A DNA stretch of 64,000 nt from Clostridium disporicum (GCF_001405015.1 NZ_CYZX01000005.1:1-64000), one strand, 5' to 3'; shown: positions 37,058-46,353, counted from the first letter of the stretch. Numbers and translations are program-made. Notes: generated by a model not told the origin, from the sequence alone.

Positions 37058-37095
37058 AGTTAAGGGAAATATAATAAATATTATTTGATTTTTAT

Positions 37096-37296
37096 AAGGA
37101 AACTCGCTACTCATATACATTCGTAGGAGTAACTTCAAATTACCAAATCATAGATTTGGATTTTCAGTTAAGGAAACTCACTACTCATATGCATTCGTAG
37201 TAGTACTCTTACAGAGTAAGTTCAAGTTACCAAATTAAAATTTGGACTTTCACTTAACTTCGATTAACTAAATCAAAGATTTAGAATCTCACTTAA
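37096..37296. repeat. Dispersed 70-90 bp intergenic repeat, cluster A
   Basis: Two clear copies (37096-37169 and 37170-37258) and a partial third (37259-37296). The pattern is AAGGAAACTC(A/G)CTACTC..., TTCGTAG..., GTAA-TTCAA-TTACCAAAT...ATTTGGA-TTTCA-TTAA. Related copies lie at 46675-46745 and 61805-61990. Each has an internal CCAAAT/ATTTGG palindrome and is confined to gaps between genes, the behaviour of REP-like or miniature mobile repeats. Confidence 0.75.
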
Positions 37297-37309
37297 AGAG
37301 GGTATAAAA

Positions 37310-38176
37310 ATGAAATTTTTTAATAATGATAAGTATTTCTCAACACATCTTAAAAATTTTTTATATTTTATAGCTTATAGTATTTTTATTATTACTCTTT
37401 TCTTTCTTTTTGCTCTTAATCTCTCTAAAACAAGCAACTTAAGTTCTAATAATTATGATTTAGAAGATGAAACATTTGATGTAGGTAGTTTTAACAAAAA
37501 TACTATTTCTCTTGAATTAAAGGCTACAGAATATATTTCAGATTTATTTTCAAAAAGAAATAATGCATTTTTAACTGGTGAGGTACATGATTTATCTATG
37601 TTTTATAACTTAACTCATACTAATAGTACCTATTCATTTAATAATGAACTCAAACGTATATCTTACTTAAGAGATTGGGCTATTGAACGAGGTATCATAT
37701 TCACTTCTATAACCTCTAGTGTTACAATAAAGGATTTAAAAGATACTGGTGATATGATTACTTTCAAAGCTGATGAGAATTGTGAATTTAATTATGTTTA
37801 CTACGATGATAACACAGTAAATACATTTAATGTAAACTTAATTCATATACTCTCTCTTAATAAAATAGATAATAGCTTTGAAATTGAAAAAGACTACTAC
37901 TTAGACTTCTTAAATAATACCTCTAATAATTATGCTTATAATCTAAATGGAAGTCATTTAGAATTTTCTAAATCTTTTAATAAAAATTTTGTTATTACAG
38001 ATAACCTTAATATTGGTGACATACTATCTTATAAAAAGTTCAACTTTGTTGATCATAAAGGGGTGGTTTGTGGATATGATTCTAAAAACTATCCATTAGT
38101 AAACTCTACCACTATTAATTCTAATAACATACCTTTTGATTTAGGCTGGAAAGAAAAAAATATTTATAAGGAATAA
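37310..38176 (+). CDS. Membrane-anchored amidase-like protein, degenerate
   Basis: A 288-residue protein with an N-terminal membrane anchor (about 15-40, FLYFIAYSIFIITLFFLFAL) and an extracellular part. The middle resembles the N-terminal region found in clostridial Amidase_6 proteins (ISLELKATEYISDLFSKRNNAFLTGE). The end, GDILSYKKFNFVDHKGVVCGYDSKNYPLVNSTTINSNNIPFDLGW, matches the C-terminal half of that domain, keeping the His of the DH motif. The catalytic Cys half (normally GGDCTNFVSQ) is missing between about 195 and 235. It may therefore bind rather than cut peptidoglycan or peptides. Start ATG follows AGAGGG. It is one of few plus-strand genes here. Confidence 0.6.
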   Translation: MKFFNNDKYFSTHLKNFLYFIAYSIFIITLFFLFALNLSKTSNLSSNNYDLEDETFDVGSFNKNTISLELKATEYISDLFSKRNNAFLTGEVHDLSMFYNLTHTNSTYSFNNELKRISYLRDWAIERGIIFTSITSSVTIKDLKDTGDMITFKADENCEFNYVYYDDNTVNTFNVNLIHILSLNKIDNSFEIEKDYYLDFLNNTSNNYAYNLNGSHLEFSKSFNKNFVITDNLNIGDILSYKKFNFVDHKGVVCGYDSKNYPLVNSTTINSNNIPFDLGWKEKNIYKE

Positions 38177-38195
38177 TAAATAAAAATATATATTT

Positions 38196-38242
38196 AAAGA
38201 GATTGTATTCTTATTATATAAATAATTAGATACAATCTCTTT
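38196..38242. terminator. Bidirectional terminator
   Basis: A perfect 13-bp stem AAAGAGATTGTAT (38196-38208) with its complement (38230-38242), placed between the convergent amidase-like gene and the malic enzyme gene, T-rich on both sides. Confidence 0.8.
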
Positions 38243-38299
38243 ACTAGTTATTATTTCATCGTTAAATTATCTAGTTCACTATTAATTTACTTATCTTTA

Positions 38300-39475
38300 T
38301 TATTTTATTCTAGCAACACCACTATCAATTGCTGCTTGCTTTACTGCTTCTGCAACAGCTTTTGCTACATTCTTATTAAGTGCTTTTGGAAGTATATAAT
38401 CCTCACTTAATTCTTCTTCTGAAACTTCATTAGCTATAGCATGTGCAGCTGCTAACTTCATTTCTTCATTTATATCACTTGCTCTTACATCAAGCGCCCC
38501 TCTAAATATACCTGGGAATGCAAGCACATTATTAACTTGGTTAGGAAAGTCTGATCTTCCAGTTCCTATTATTCTAGCTCCACCTTTTTTAGCATCCTCT
38601 GGGAATATTTCTGGTACTGGATTTGCCATGGCAAATATTATAGCATCTTTATTCATTGTGCTTACCATTTCAGTTGAAAGAAGATTTGGTGCAGATACCC
38701 CTACAAATACGTCTGCTCCTTTAATTGAATCAGCTAAAGTACCACTTTCATTGTTAGGATTAGTTATTTTAGAAATCTCAACTAAAGATGGATCAGTGTA
38801 CTCTTTATTTCTATCTATAATACCTTCTTTATTGAACATAACTATATTCTTTACTCCAAAGCTTAATAAAAGCTTTGCTATAGCAACTCCTGCTGCTCCA
38901 GCTCCACTCATTACTACCTTTAAATCTGAAGGTTCTTTCTTAATTATCTTTAAAGCATTCATTATTCCTGCTAAAACTACTATAGCAGTTCCGTGTTGGT
39001 CATCATGAAATACTGGAATATCTAACTTTTCTTTAAGTCTTCTTTCTATTTCAAAACATCTTGGAGCGGATATATCTTCTAAGTTTATTCCACCTAAAGA
39101 CCCAGCAATTCTAGATACTGTTTCTACTATTTCATCAGTATCTTTAGTGTTTAAAACTATTGGAAATGCATCTACATCTGCAAAGTTTTTAAATAGTATA
39201 CTTTTTCCTTCCATTACTGGTAAAGAAGCTAATGGTCCAATATCGCCAAGACCTAAAACAGCTGTACCATCTGAAATTACAGCAACTGTATTACATTTTC
39301 TTGTATAGATATAAGCATTGTTTGGATCTTTTGCAATTTCTCTACAAGGTTCTGCAACACCTGGAGTATAAGCTAAGCTTAAGTCTTTTTCATTATCTAC
39401 CTTAGCTCTTGAAACTACTTCAAATTTTCCTCTTAATTCTTCGTGAAATTTTAATGATTCTTCATATATACTCAT
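38300..39475 (-). CDS. NAD-dependent malic enzyme
   Basis: A 391-residue malic enzyme that decarboxylates malate to pyruvate with reduction of NAD(P). Features: LAYTPGVAEPCREIAKDP, the catalytic Lys region CNTVAVISDGTAVLGLGDIGPLASLPVMEGKS, the metal site FHDDQHGTAIV and the nucleotide-binding VVMSGAGAAGVAIAKLLL. The short length is the normal bacterial form. It is the last gene of a minus-strand group asparaginase - cutC - malic enzyme downstream of a sigma-54 promoter (41188-41205), so it completes the route aspartate - fumarate - malate - pyruvate encoded around it. Confidence 0.94.
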   Translation of the reverse strand: MSIYEESLKFHEELRGKFEVVSRAKVDNEKDLSLAYTPGVAEPCREIAKDPNNAYIYTRKCNTVAVISDGTAVLGLGDIGPLASLPVMEGKSILFKNFADVDAFPIVLNTKDTDEIVETVSRIAGSLGGINLEDISAPRCFEIERRLKEKLDIPVFHDDQHGTAIVVLAGIMNALKIIKKEPSDLKVVMSGAGAAGVAIAKLLLSFGVKNIVMFNKEGIIDRNKEYTDPSLVEISKITNPNNESGTLADSIKGADVFVGVSAPNLLSTEMVSTMNKDAIIFAMANPVPEIFPEDAKKGGARIIGTGRSDFPNQVNNVLAFPGIFRGALDVRASDINEEMKLAAAHAIANEVSEEELSEDYILPKALNKNVAKAVAEAVKQAAIDSGVARIK

Positions 39476-39499
39476 ATTAAAGCACCTCTATTTCTTTAA

Positions 39500-40108
39500 T
39501 TAAACTACTTTACTACCATGAATCTCTACTGTATTTGTATATTCTAAAAGATAATCTCTATTCTCTTTAGTAACACTTTTACCTGGCATTATTGAAATTC
39601 TTCCATTTGCATACTCTGAAAATGCTTTTAATTCATCTTTACCTTCTATAGCATTTGCTTTTCCACCCTTTGTAAGAATTCTATTTATTCCTAACTCAGC
39701 CAATTTATCAATAGCTTTATATTTATCATCTATTTCATCAAATGCCATATGGAATGTAACGCTTAAACCTTCGCATTCTTCTAGCAAAGCTTCTATAGTT
39801 TCTAAGTCTATCTCTTTTTCCTTTAAAGCACCTATTACTACTCCATGAGCTCCTAGCTTTTTACATACTTTAATATCTTCCTTCATAATTTCAACTTCAT
39901 CAGAAGAATATTCAAAATTTCCACCTCTAGGCCTTATTATAACCATCACTGGTATATTAGTTTTTTCAACTGCAAGCTTTATAGTACCATAGCTTGGTGT
40001 AGTACCATCTTGCATTAAGTTATCACATAACTCTATTCTATTAGCCCCACGCTTTTCAGCCTCTATTGCCTCAATATAGTTACCAACACAAGCTTCATAA
40101 ATAGCCAT
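39500..40108 (-). CDS. cutC: CutC-family protein
   Basis: A 202-residue TIM-barrel protein of the CutC family: EACVGNYIEAIEAEKRGANRIELCDNLMQDGTTPSYGTI at the N-terminus, VMVIIRPRGGNFEYS and GAHGVVIGALKEKEIDLETIEALLEECEGLSVTFHMAFDE in the centre, RILTKGGKANA and the ending EIHGSKVV. Historically named for copper homeostasis, though a real enzymatic role is likely and unknown. It sits between glycosylasparaginase and malic enzyme in the same transcription unit, which suggests a task in sugar or amino-sugar metabolism rather than copper; this is inference. Confidence 0.88.
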   Translation of the reverse strand: MAIYEACVGNYIEAIEAEKRGANRIELCDNLMQDGTTPSYGTIKLAVEKTNIPVMVIIRPRGGNFEYSSDEVEIMKEDIKVCKKLGAHGVVIGALKEKEIDLETIEALLEECEGLSVTFHMAFDEIDDKYKAIDKLAELGINRILTKGGKANAIEGKDELKAFSEYANGRISIMPGKSVTKENRDYLLEYTNTVEIHGSKVV

Positions 40109-40183
40109 ACTCCTATCCTCCCACTAAATAATAGTATTATAGAAACTCCCTAAAAAGTTTCTACATAAATTCTTAACTCTTAA

Positions 40184-41146
40184 CTAATCAAAAGTTACTG
40201 GTGAGTTTATTCTCTTAATATAAGCATCTAACCATTCTTGACTAGCTGGTTCATATGTAGTAACTCCATTTTCTTGTTTATTACATACATAAACTTGTGG
40301 TTCTTCTCCATCTCTTACTACTGAGAATGAGAAACCTGCTATATTTGTAGCTGCACCAAATTCACCTTTGTTATTCATACAAACTACTGATAAATCTCCT
40401 GATTTTCCTCTTCTTCTTGTTAATTCATCATGTAACCTTGAAACAGCTGTATCTGCAGCTTGTTGTGGAGTCATTCCTTCTTTCATTAATCTTACTATTT
40501 CATAAGATATACAACCTTTCATTAAGTCTTCTCCAAGACCTGTTGCAGAAGCTCCTCCAACTTCGCTATCACAGTAGAATCCTGATCCTGAAACCGGTGA
40601 ATCCCCAACTCTTCCTCTCCTCTTCATGAATAATCCACTTGTGGAAGTAGCTGCCACCATAGAACCTTCTGAATCTAATGATATCATTCCTACTGTATCA
40701 TGTCCATCATATGGGCTTAATCCTTTTTCTATTGTTTCTTTTCTTCTCTTTTCATAGAATTGCTTAGCTCTATCTGTTAGCATGTTAACTCTTTCAAATC
40801 CATTTTTATGAGCATATTCTTCAGCCCCTATTCCAACTAAGAAACAGTTAAATCTTTCCTCACTTAACTTTCTAGCTATGCTTATTGGGTTCTTAAAATC
40901 TCTAATTCCTCCAACAGCTCCAATAGATAAAGTATTACCATCCATATATGCTGCATCTAATTCTACTTCACAGTTTTCATTTGGTAGTCCACCATATCCA
41001 ACTGATTTGTATAATGGATAATCTTCTACCATTTTTATAGCTTTTTCTATAGCATCTCCTGCTGTAGCTCCATTATTTAAATCTTTTGCAGCTTCCGTGA
41101 TTCCTTCTACTGCCATTCTCCATGTTGCAATCATTCCATATTTCAT
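40184..41146 (-). CDS. N4-(beta-N-acetylglucosaminyl)-L-asparaginase
   Basis: A 320-residue N-terminal-nucleophile hydrolase (glycosylasparaginase). It cleaves the bond between GlcNAc and asparagine left from N-glycoproteins, giving aspartate and amino sugar. The precursor is expected to cut itself before Thr151 in YDGHD-TVGMISLD, freeing the nucleophile. The substrate-binding motifs RRGRVGDSPVSGSGFYCDSEVGGASATGLGEDLMKG follow. No signal peptide, so it works in the cytoplasm on imported substrate. The start MKYGMIATWRMA at 41146 (GGGAGG upstream) is chosen over an in-frame upstream codon. A sigma-54 promoter lies 42 bases before it, and the sigma-54 activator is divergent next door. Confidence 0.92.
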   Translation of the reverse strand: MKYGMIATWRMAVEGITEAAKDLNNGATAGDAIEKAIKMVEDYPLYKSVGYGGLPNENCEVELDAAYMDGNTLSIGAVGGIRDFKNPISIARKLSEERFNCFLVGIGAEEYAHKNGFERVNMLTDRAKQFYEKRRKETIEKGLSPYDGHDTVGMISLDSEGSMVAATSTSGLFMKRRGRVGDSPVSGSGFYCDSEVGGASATGLGEDLMKGCISYEIVRLMKEGMTPQQAADTAVSRLHDELTRRRGKSGDLSVVCMNNKGEFGAATNIAGFSFSVVRDGEEPQVYVCNKQENGVTTYEPASQEWLDAYIKRINSPVTFD

Positions 41147-41187
41147 AATATCATCCTCCCAAACGTCCATCTTATATAATATATTTT

Positions 41188-41205
41188 AGCAATTTTTATG
41201 CCAAC
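41188..41205 (-). promoter_or_regulatory. Sigma-54 promoter of the asparaginase unit
   Basis: The minus strand reads TTGGCATAAAAATTGCTA, with GG (-24) and GC (-12) at the exact sigma-54 spacing. It is positioned to drive asparaginase, cutC and malic enzyme. Related sites lie at 44521-44538 and 53188-53205. Confidence 0.85.
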
Positions 41206-41359
41206 ATAATTACCCATTGATTTCTATTGTAAGAGTGTTGTAAAATAATACATATTCAATTGTTTATTAGGAAAATCGACACACTTTTTTAAATTAACAC
41301 ACAAATTAACACTATAGATAAGATTCGTTGTATACAATTACATCTGAGGGGTGAGCTTT

Positions 41360-42946
41360 ATGAAGAGAATTGATCTAATCCTAAACTCTATAGAACGTCT
41401 TGATAAAGGACAAGGTGTTACTACTATAGAAATAAGTAAAACATTAAACCTAGAACGTTCTAACGTTAGTAAAGATTTAAACAAACTAGTTTCACTAGGT
41501 AAACTTTACAAAAATTCATCAAGGCCAGTAAAATATTTTTTGAATTCGCCTAATGTCATAAATTTTTCTGCGAGATCTTCTATAGATAATCTTGCTTATT
41601 TATATCCATCATTAGCACCAGCAATTAAACTTGCTAAAACTTCTATTATTTATCCACCAAATGGTATGAATTCACTTATAATAGGTGATACAGGCGTTGG
41701 TAAATCAATGCTTGCAAAACTTATGTACGAATATGCACAATCACTTTCGCCATCTGAAACGATGCCTTTTGTACATTTTAATTGTTCAGATTACTCTAAC
41801 AATCCACAATTGTTAAGTGCACATCTTTTTGGAGTTAAAAAAGGTACATTTACTGGAGCTAATGAAGATAGACCTGGTCTAATTGAACAAGCTGATGGTG
41901 GCTTCTTATTCTTAGACGAAATACACAACCTTCCAAGCGAAGGTCAAGAAATGCTATTTGTATATATGGATACAGGATATTTCAAAAGGTTTGGTGAAGT
42001 TTCTAAACAGCTAAAATCAACTACAAGAATTATTTGTGCAACTAATAAAGATATAAACTCATCTTTATTAGATACTTTCATAAGAAGAATACCTATAAAA
42101 ATAAGTCTTCCCGGACTTAATGAAAGACTTCTTGAAGAAAGATTAACTTTAATTGAGTACTTTTTAAAAGAAGAAAGTTTGAAATTAGATAAACCAATAT
42201 TAGTTTCATACAACGCAATGTTATGTCTATTATCATATCATTGCCAATATAATATAGGTCAGCTAAAAAACGATATTACCTTAGTTGTTGCAAATGCCTT
42301 CTCTGATTATTTTATAAATAATAAGAAACAACTTAAAATTAATAGTCCTGATTTACCAGAGCTTATTAAGAGTATGTCTAACTCTCCATTAATAGAAGAA
42401 AAAGAATTATTAAATTCTCTAAACTTTGAACATGGATATATTACATATGATGCAAGTACAGAAATCACAAGTCACTCTTATGTAAAACAACGTCATGTTA
42501 TATTAGGTTGTTTTACAAACTTAATAAAAAACATAGATAATATCGTGATAAATAAGGATACTCCTAGAGAAACTATAAATAATCTTTTTGAAATATATTT
42601 AAATATTATTAATGATAATAAAAGTAATTATAGATTTTCATTAAATGACTCTGCATTTAAGCAATTTGTAGATGAAGTTTCAGCAAGCAATGATTCTATA
42701 AAAAGAGCTTTTGAAACTAGTAGAATCGAAGAATTTTTCAAGATTCATATTGATTTAATTTATGACAGAATAAATTTGCTAAACTTTAATCCATTACCTG
42801 TACTAAATAGATTAAAGTCTTGTTTCAATAAAGAATACAATTTAGCATTTGATATTACATCTGTTATGGAAAAAACATATAATATAAATATTTCTTCAGT
42901 TGAAGTGCTATTTTTAGTACTATTTTGTATTTATATAAATCAGTAA
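41360..42946 (+). CDS. Sigma-54-dependent activator, short LevR type
   Basis: A 528-residue enhancer-binding protein. An N-terminal winged helix (about 5-60, IEISKTLNLERSNVSKDLNKLV) precedes the AAA+ domain: Walker A GDTGVGKS (109-116), the sigma-54 contact loop GTFTGA (162-167), Walker B FLFLDE (182-187). A PRD-like regulatory domain follows (about 385-500), whose His residues can be phosphorylated by PTS proteins. Full LevR proteins have about 900 residues with a further EIIA-like domain and second PRD, absent here. ATG at 41360 has GAGGGG nine bases upstream. Divergent from asparaginase. It probably senses the nearby Lac-family PTS and acts at the three sigma-54 promoters of this window. 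Confidence 0.88.
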   Translation: MKRIDLILNSIERLDKGQGVTTIEISKTLNLERSNVSKDLNKLVSLGKLYKNSSRPVKYFLNSPNVINFSARSSIDNLAYLYPSLAPAIKLAKTSIIYPPNGMNSLIIGDTGVGKSMLAKLMYEYAQSLSPSETMPFVHFNCSDYSNNPQLLSAHLFGVKKGTFTGANEDRPGLIEQADGGFLFLDEIHNLPSEGQEMLFVYMDTGYFKRFGEVSKQLKSTTRIICATNKDINSSLLDTFIRRIPIKISLPGLNERLLEERLTLIEYFLKEESLKLDKPILVSYNAMLCLLSYHCQYNIGQLKNDITLVVANAFSDYFINNKKQLKINSPDLPELIKSMSNSPLIEEKELLNSLNFEHGYITYDASTEITSHSYVKQRHVILGCFTNLIKNIDNIVINKDTPRETINNLFEIYLNIINDNKSNYRFSLNDSAFKQFVDEVSASNDSIKRAFETSRIEEFFKIHIDLIYDRINLLNFNPLPVLNRLKSCFNKEYNLAFDITSVMEKTYNINISSVEVLFLVLFCIYINQ

Positions 42947-43036
42947 CTACGTTAGATAAAGGTTAGCTATAGCAGATTCATATCAAACACTTAAGAATTA
43001 ACTCTAAACTATTAACTGTTAGCTCTTAAATAAAAT

Positions 43037-43065
43037 AAAAGGCTGTGCTTACACAACAGCCTTTT
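43037..43065. terminator. Bidirectional terminator
   Basis: AAAAGGCTGT (43037-43046) with complement ACAGCCTTTT (43056-43065) between the convergent activator and aspartase genes. Upstream of it (42985-43030) lie repeated TTAACTCT / ACTATTAACT segments also seen near 40170 and 53960-54025. Confidence 0.85.
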
Positions 43066-43085
43066 ATCATGTTTATGTTTAAGTT

Positions 43086-44468
43086 TTAGTAAGTTAGCAT
43101 TTTTTCAACATTTAATAAGCTTACAATTTCTGAAGAGCTAAGCTCTGATTCTTCTTCAGCAACTTCTTTAACTTGTTTTCCTGTATAAAGTGCTTTTTTA
43201 GCTATTGCTGCAGCCTTTTCATATCCTAATACTGGAGCTAAAGCTGTTACAATCCCTATACTTCCTTCAACCAACTCTTTACATCTCTTAACATTTGGTT
43301 CAATTCCTAAAACACAATTATTTATAAATGTATCTACCCCATTAGATAAAATATTAATTGATTGATATAGGTTATATATTAATACTGGATAGAATGCATT
43401 TAACTCTAGTTGTCCTGATTGAACAGCCATAGATATAGTTAAATCATTTCCCATTATTTGAAACGCTATTTGCTTCATTACTTCTGGTAAAACAGGGTTT
43501 ACCTTTCCTGGCATTATTGAAGAACCATTCTGTTTTGATGGCAACTTTATCTCTCCAAATCCTGTTCTTGGCCCTGAAGACATAAGTATTAAATCTCCAG
43601 CAATTTTGCTTATATTAACTGCACAAGTCTTTAATTGAGATGATACTTCTGAATATTTATCTAAATTTTGAGTTCCATCAATTAAATCTTCCACTTGATA
43701 AACATTTAATCCAGATACATTGCTTAATTCATCAACAACTGTATCCATATACTTTCTACTTGCTGTAATACCAGTTCCTACTGCTGTACCACCTAAGTTA
43801 ACTCCTAATAGCTCTTCTTTAACAGCATCTATTCTCTTAACATCTCTTCCTATAGCTCTTGAGAAAGCTTTAAATTCAGCTCCTAAACTTATTGGAACTG
43901 CATCTTGCATTTCTGTTCTTCCCATTTTAACTATATCTGCAAACTCTCTTGCTTTTTCACTAAAAGCAATTTCTAATGCCTTAAGATTATCAACACATTT
44001 AACTAAATATTTATAGGCTGTTATACTTCCTGCTGTTGGTATAACATCATTTGTAGATTGTCCCATATTTACATGATCATTTGGATGTATTGGATAATAT
44101 TCACCTTTTGAATGACCTAATATCTCATTTGCTCTATTTGCAATTAGCTCATTCATATTCATGTTTAAAGAGGTGCCTGCTCCCCCTTGAATAGGATCTA
44201 TAATAAATTGGTCTATAAATTGTCCAGCAATAACTTCATCACATGCTGTTACAATAGCATTAGCTAATTCTTCTTTTAATTCACCAGCTTTCATATTTGC
44301 AATAGCACACGCCTTTTTAACAATAGCTAAATCCTTTACAAACCTTTCATCAACATTTAAACCTGTAATTCTGAAATTTTCATACCCTCTTAAACTTTGT
44401 ACTCCATAATAAGCGTCCTTAACTATTTCCTTAGTTCCAATAGAATCTCTTTCTACTCTAAAATCCAT
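43086..44468 (-). CDS. aspA: Aspartate ammonia-lyase (aspartase)
   Basis: A 460-residue enzyme of the aspartase/fumarase superfamily that converts aspartate to fumarate and ammonia. Motifs: GQSTNDVIPTA, the substrate-binding MGRTEMQDAVPISLG, and the superfamily signature GSSIMPGKVNP with the catalytic Ser loop. Details such as RVERDSIGTKEIVKDAYYGVQSLR and the C-terminal YTGKQVKEVAEEE fit aspartase more than class II fumarase; a separate two-subunit fumarase next door supports this. AGGAGG precedes ATG. It has its own sigma-54 promoter at 44521-44538 and follows a terminator, so it is a single-gene unit of the regulon. Confidence 0.92.
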   Translation of the reverse strand: MDFRVERDSIGTKEIVKDAYYGVQSLRGYENFRITGLNVDERFVKDLAIVKKACAIANMKAGELKEELANAIVTACDEVIAGQFIDQFIIDPIQGGAGTSLNMNMNELIANRANEILGHSKGEYYPIHPNDHVNMGQSTNDVIPTAGSITAYKYLVKCVDNLKALEIAFSEKAREFADIVKMGRTEMQDAVPISLGAEFKAFSRAIGRDVKRIDAVKEELLGVNLGGTAVGTGITASRKYMDTVVDELSNVSGLNVYQVEDLIDGTQNLDKYSEVSSQLKTCAVNISKIAGDLILMSSGPRTGFGEIKLPSKQNGSSIMPGKVNPVLPEVMKQIAFQIMGNDLTISMAVQSGQLELNAFYPVLIYNLYQSINILSNGVDTFINNCVLGIEPNVKRCKELVEGSIGIVTALAPVLGYEKAAAIAKKALYTGKQVKEVAEEESELSSSEIVSLLNVEKMLTY

Positions 44469-44520
44469 TGTTATTTCCTCCTAAAGTAATCTTTAAAATA
44501 AATATCTATACTATTTACTT

Positions 44521-44538
44521 TAGCAAAAGCCGTGCCAT
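44521..44538 (-). promoter_or_regulatory. Sigma-54 promoter of aspA
   Basis: The minus strand reads ATGGCACGGCTTTTGCTA, a near-consensus -24 TGGCAC and -12 TTGC pair. It lies 53 bases before the aspartase start. Confidence 0.9.
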
Positions 44539-44950
44539 TTTAATTTTCCTACGGTTTTTCTTAGTATTTTTTTAATAAATAACTCTTTTAACTCAACATA
44601 AAAACAAAAACCTACACACTAAAAAATACTGTGTAGATTTTTAAGAGTTATTTGGTTAAGATAACACACTTAAATCTTGTGACTTTTAGATAAAATACAC
44701 TATTTACATACCATCTATCCTTAACCATAAAATATTCGTTACATTGATAGATCTATCTTATATAGATTATTCTCTTTAATCTGCTTAACCTATAAATGTT
44801 TTTGTAATTTTATCTTTATATTTTCAAACTTCGTTTTTTTAATGCGTTAATATATTTGTTTATATTTAATAACTTTAATTAAAGTCAGTAAAATAATCAC
44901 TTATATAAATAAAATGCATACTTTCTTTATTCTGCGCAGTTTATTCTATA
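44539..44950. other. Gap between fumarase and aspartase genes
   Basis: About 410 bases without a gene. It contains a terminator-like hairpin (CTACACA at 44612-44618, TGTGTAG at 44630-44636, with A-run and T-run flanks) that would end the fumarase transcript. The remaining AT-rich DNA may bind the sigma-54 activator upstream of the aspA promoter, but I see no clear repeated enhancer site. Confidence 0.6.
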
Positions 44951-45508
44951 CTATCTTTTTAACTTCAAGTACTCCTCTCTTCCTATCTTATAAAGATTAT
45001 TCCCTTCTGAATCTATAATAACTATAAGCGGTAAGTCCTTTATTCTTATTTTTCTTATAGCCTCTGCTCCTAAATCTTCGTAAGCTACAATTTCACACTC
45101 TTCTACCCTTTGTGCCATTAAAGCTGCAGCTCCACCTATTGCTCCAAAGTATACAGCTTTATTTTCTACTATTGATTTTACTACTTCGTCATTTCTCTTA
45201 CCTTTACCTATCATACCTTTTAAGCCTAAGTTAAGTAATTGAGGTGTATAGTCATCCATTCTATAACTAGTTGTAGGTCCTGCTGAGCCTATGACTTGTC
45301 CTGGCTTTTCTGGCGATGGTCCAACATAATATATAGTTTGGTCCTTTATCTCAATAGGAAGTTCTTTTCCCGCTTCTAATAATTCAATTAATCTTTTATG
45401 TGCTGCATCTCTTGCTGAATATATTACTCCAGATAATAATACAGAGTCTCCAGCTTTAAGATCTTTAATCTTATCATAAGTTAATGGAGTTTCTAATCTT
45501 ATTTCCAT
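44951..45508 (-). CDS. Class I fumarase, beta subunit
   Basis: A 185-residue C-terminal subunit of an iron-sulfur hydro-lyase (fumarase / L-tartrate dehydratase beta type): TPLTYDKIKDLKAGDSVLLSGVIYSARDAAHKRL, then YYVGPSPEKPGQVIGSAGPTTSYRMD and GMIGKGKRN, the swivelling domain that closes the active site. It starts two bases after the alpha-subunit stop. Together they hydrate fumarate to malate, between aspartase and malic enzyme in the proposed route. Tartrate dehydratase is an alternative, less likely next to aspartase. Confidence 0.9.
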   Translation of the reverse strand: MEIRLETPLTYDKIKDLKAGDSVLLSGVIYSARDAAHKRLIELLEAGKELPIEIKDQTIYYVGPSPEKPGQVIGSAGPTTSYRMDDYTPQLLNLGLKGMIGKGKRNDEVVKSIVENKAVYFGAIGGAAALMAQRVEECEIVAYEDLGAEAIRKIRIKDLPLIVIIDSEGNNLYKIGREEYLKLKR

Positions 45509-45510
45509 AT

Positions 45511-46353
45511 TTAAACCTCTCTTTCCTTATGCCTAGTTGCATGACAATTTATATTAACTGCTACAGGTAAACCTGCTATATGAGTTGGATATACTTCAAT
45601 ATTAATTCCTAATGCTGTAGTTCTTCCTCCAAACCCTTGTGGTCCAATTCCTAATTTATTTATTTCTTCTATTAATTCTTCTTCTAATTCTTTATAAAAT
45701 TCTATTTCACTACTTTGATCAATTGGTCTAAGTAATGCTTTCTTTGCTAAATATGCTGCTTTATCAAAAGTTCCACCTATACCTACTCCAACAACCATTG
45801 GTGGACATGGGTTAGGTCCTGCATTTTCAACTGTTTCTAATATAAATTTCTTAACACCCTCTATTCCATCTGAAGGTTTAAGCATAGCAATTCTACTCAT
45901 ATTTTCTGAACCAAATCCCTTTGGTGCAACTGTTATTTTTACTTTATCACCTTTAACTATATCATAGTATATTATTGCAGGAGTATTATCCTTTGTATTT
46001 ACCCTATTTAAAGGATCTTTTACAACTGACTTCCTTAAAAACCCTTCCTCATATCCTCTTCTAACGCCTTCATTAATTGCATCCTCTAAGCTACCACCTG
46101 TAATATGAACATCTTGTCCTAACTCTACAAAAACACAAGCCATCCCTGTATCTTGACATATAGGCATATTATTATCTCTTGCTATATCAGCATTTAAATA
46201 TATCTTTTTTAACACATCATTAGCTAAAGGATACTCTTCCTTTTCAATACTATCTTTTAATCCATTTCTTATATCATCACCTAAATAGTAATTTGACTCA
46301 ATACATAATTCTTTTACTGTATCAATTATCTTCTCAACGCTAACTTCTCTCAT
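45511..46353 (-). CDS. Class I fumarase, alpha subunit
   Basis: A 280-residue N-terminal subunit of the two-part iron-sulfur fumarase. The three cluster ligands are visible in MPICQDTGM, GPNPCPPMV and NINCHATRH; the GFGSENMSRIAML and GIGGTFDKAAYLAKKAL segments are family typical. The start MREVSVEKI at 46353 has GGAGGGG upstream. Oxygen-sensitive enzymes of this class suit an anaerobe. No sigma-54 motif lies upstream; a 13-bp inverted repeat at 46390-46416 stands directly before the gene. Confidence 0.9.
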   Translation of the reverse strand: MREVSVEKIIDTVKELCIESNYYLGDDIRNGLKDSIEKEEYPLANDVLKKIYLNADIARDNNMPICQDTGMACVFVELGQDVHITGGSLEDAINEGVRRGYEEGFLRKSVVKDPLNRVNTKDNTPAIIYYDIVKGDKVKITVAPKGFGSENMSRIAMLKPSDGIEGVKKFILETVENAGPNPCPPMVVGVGIGGTFDKAAYLAKKALLRPIDQSSEIEFYKELEEELIEEINKLGIGPQGFGGRTTALGINIEVYPTHIAGLPVAVNINCHATRHKEREV

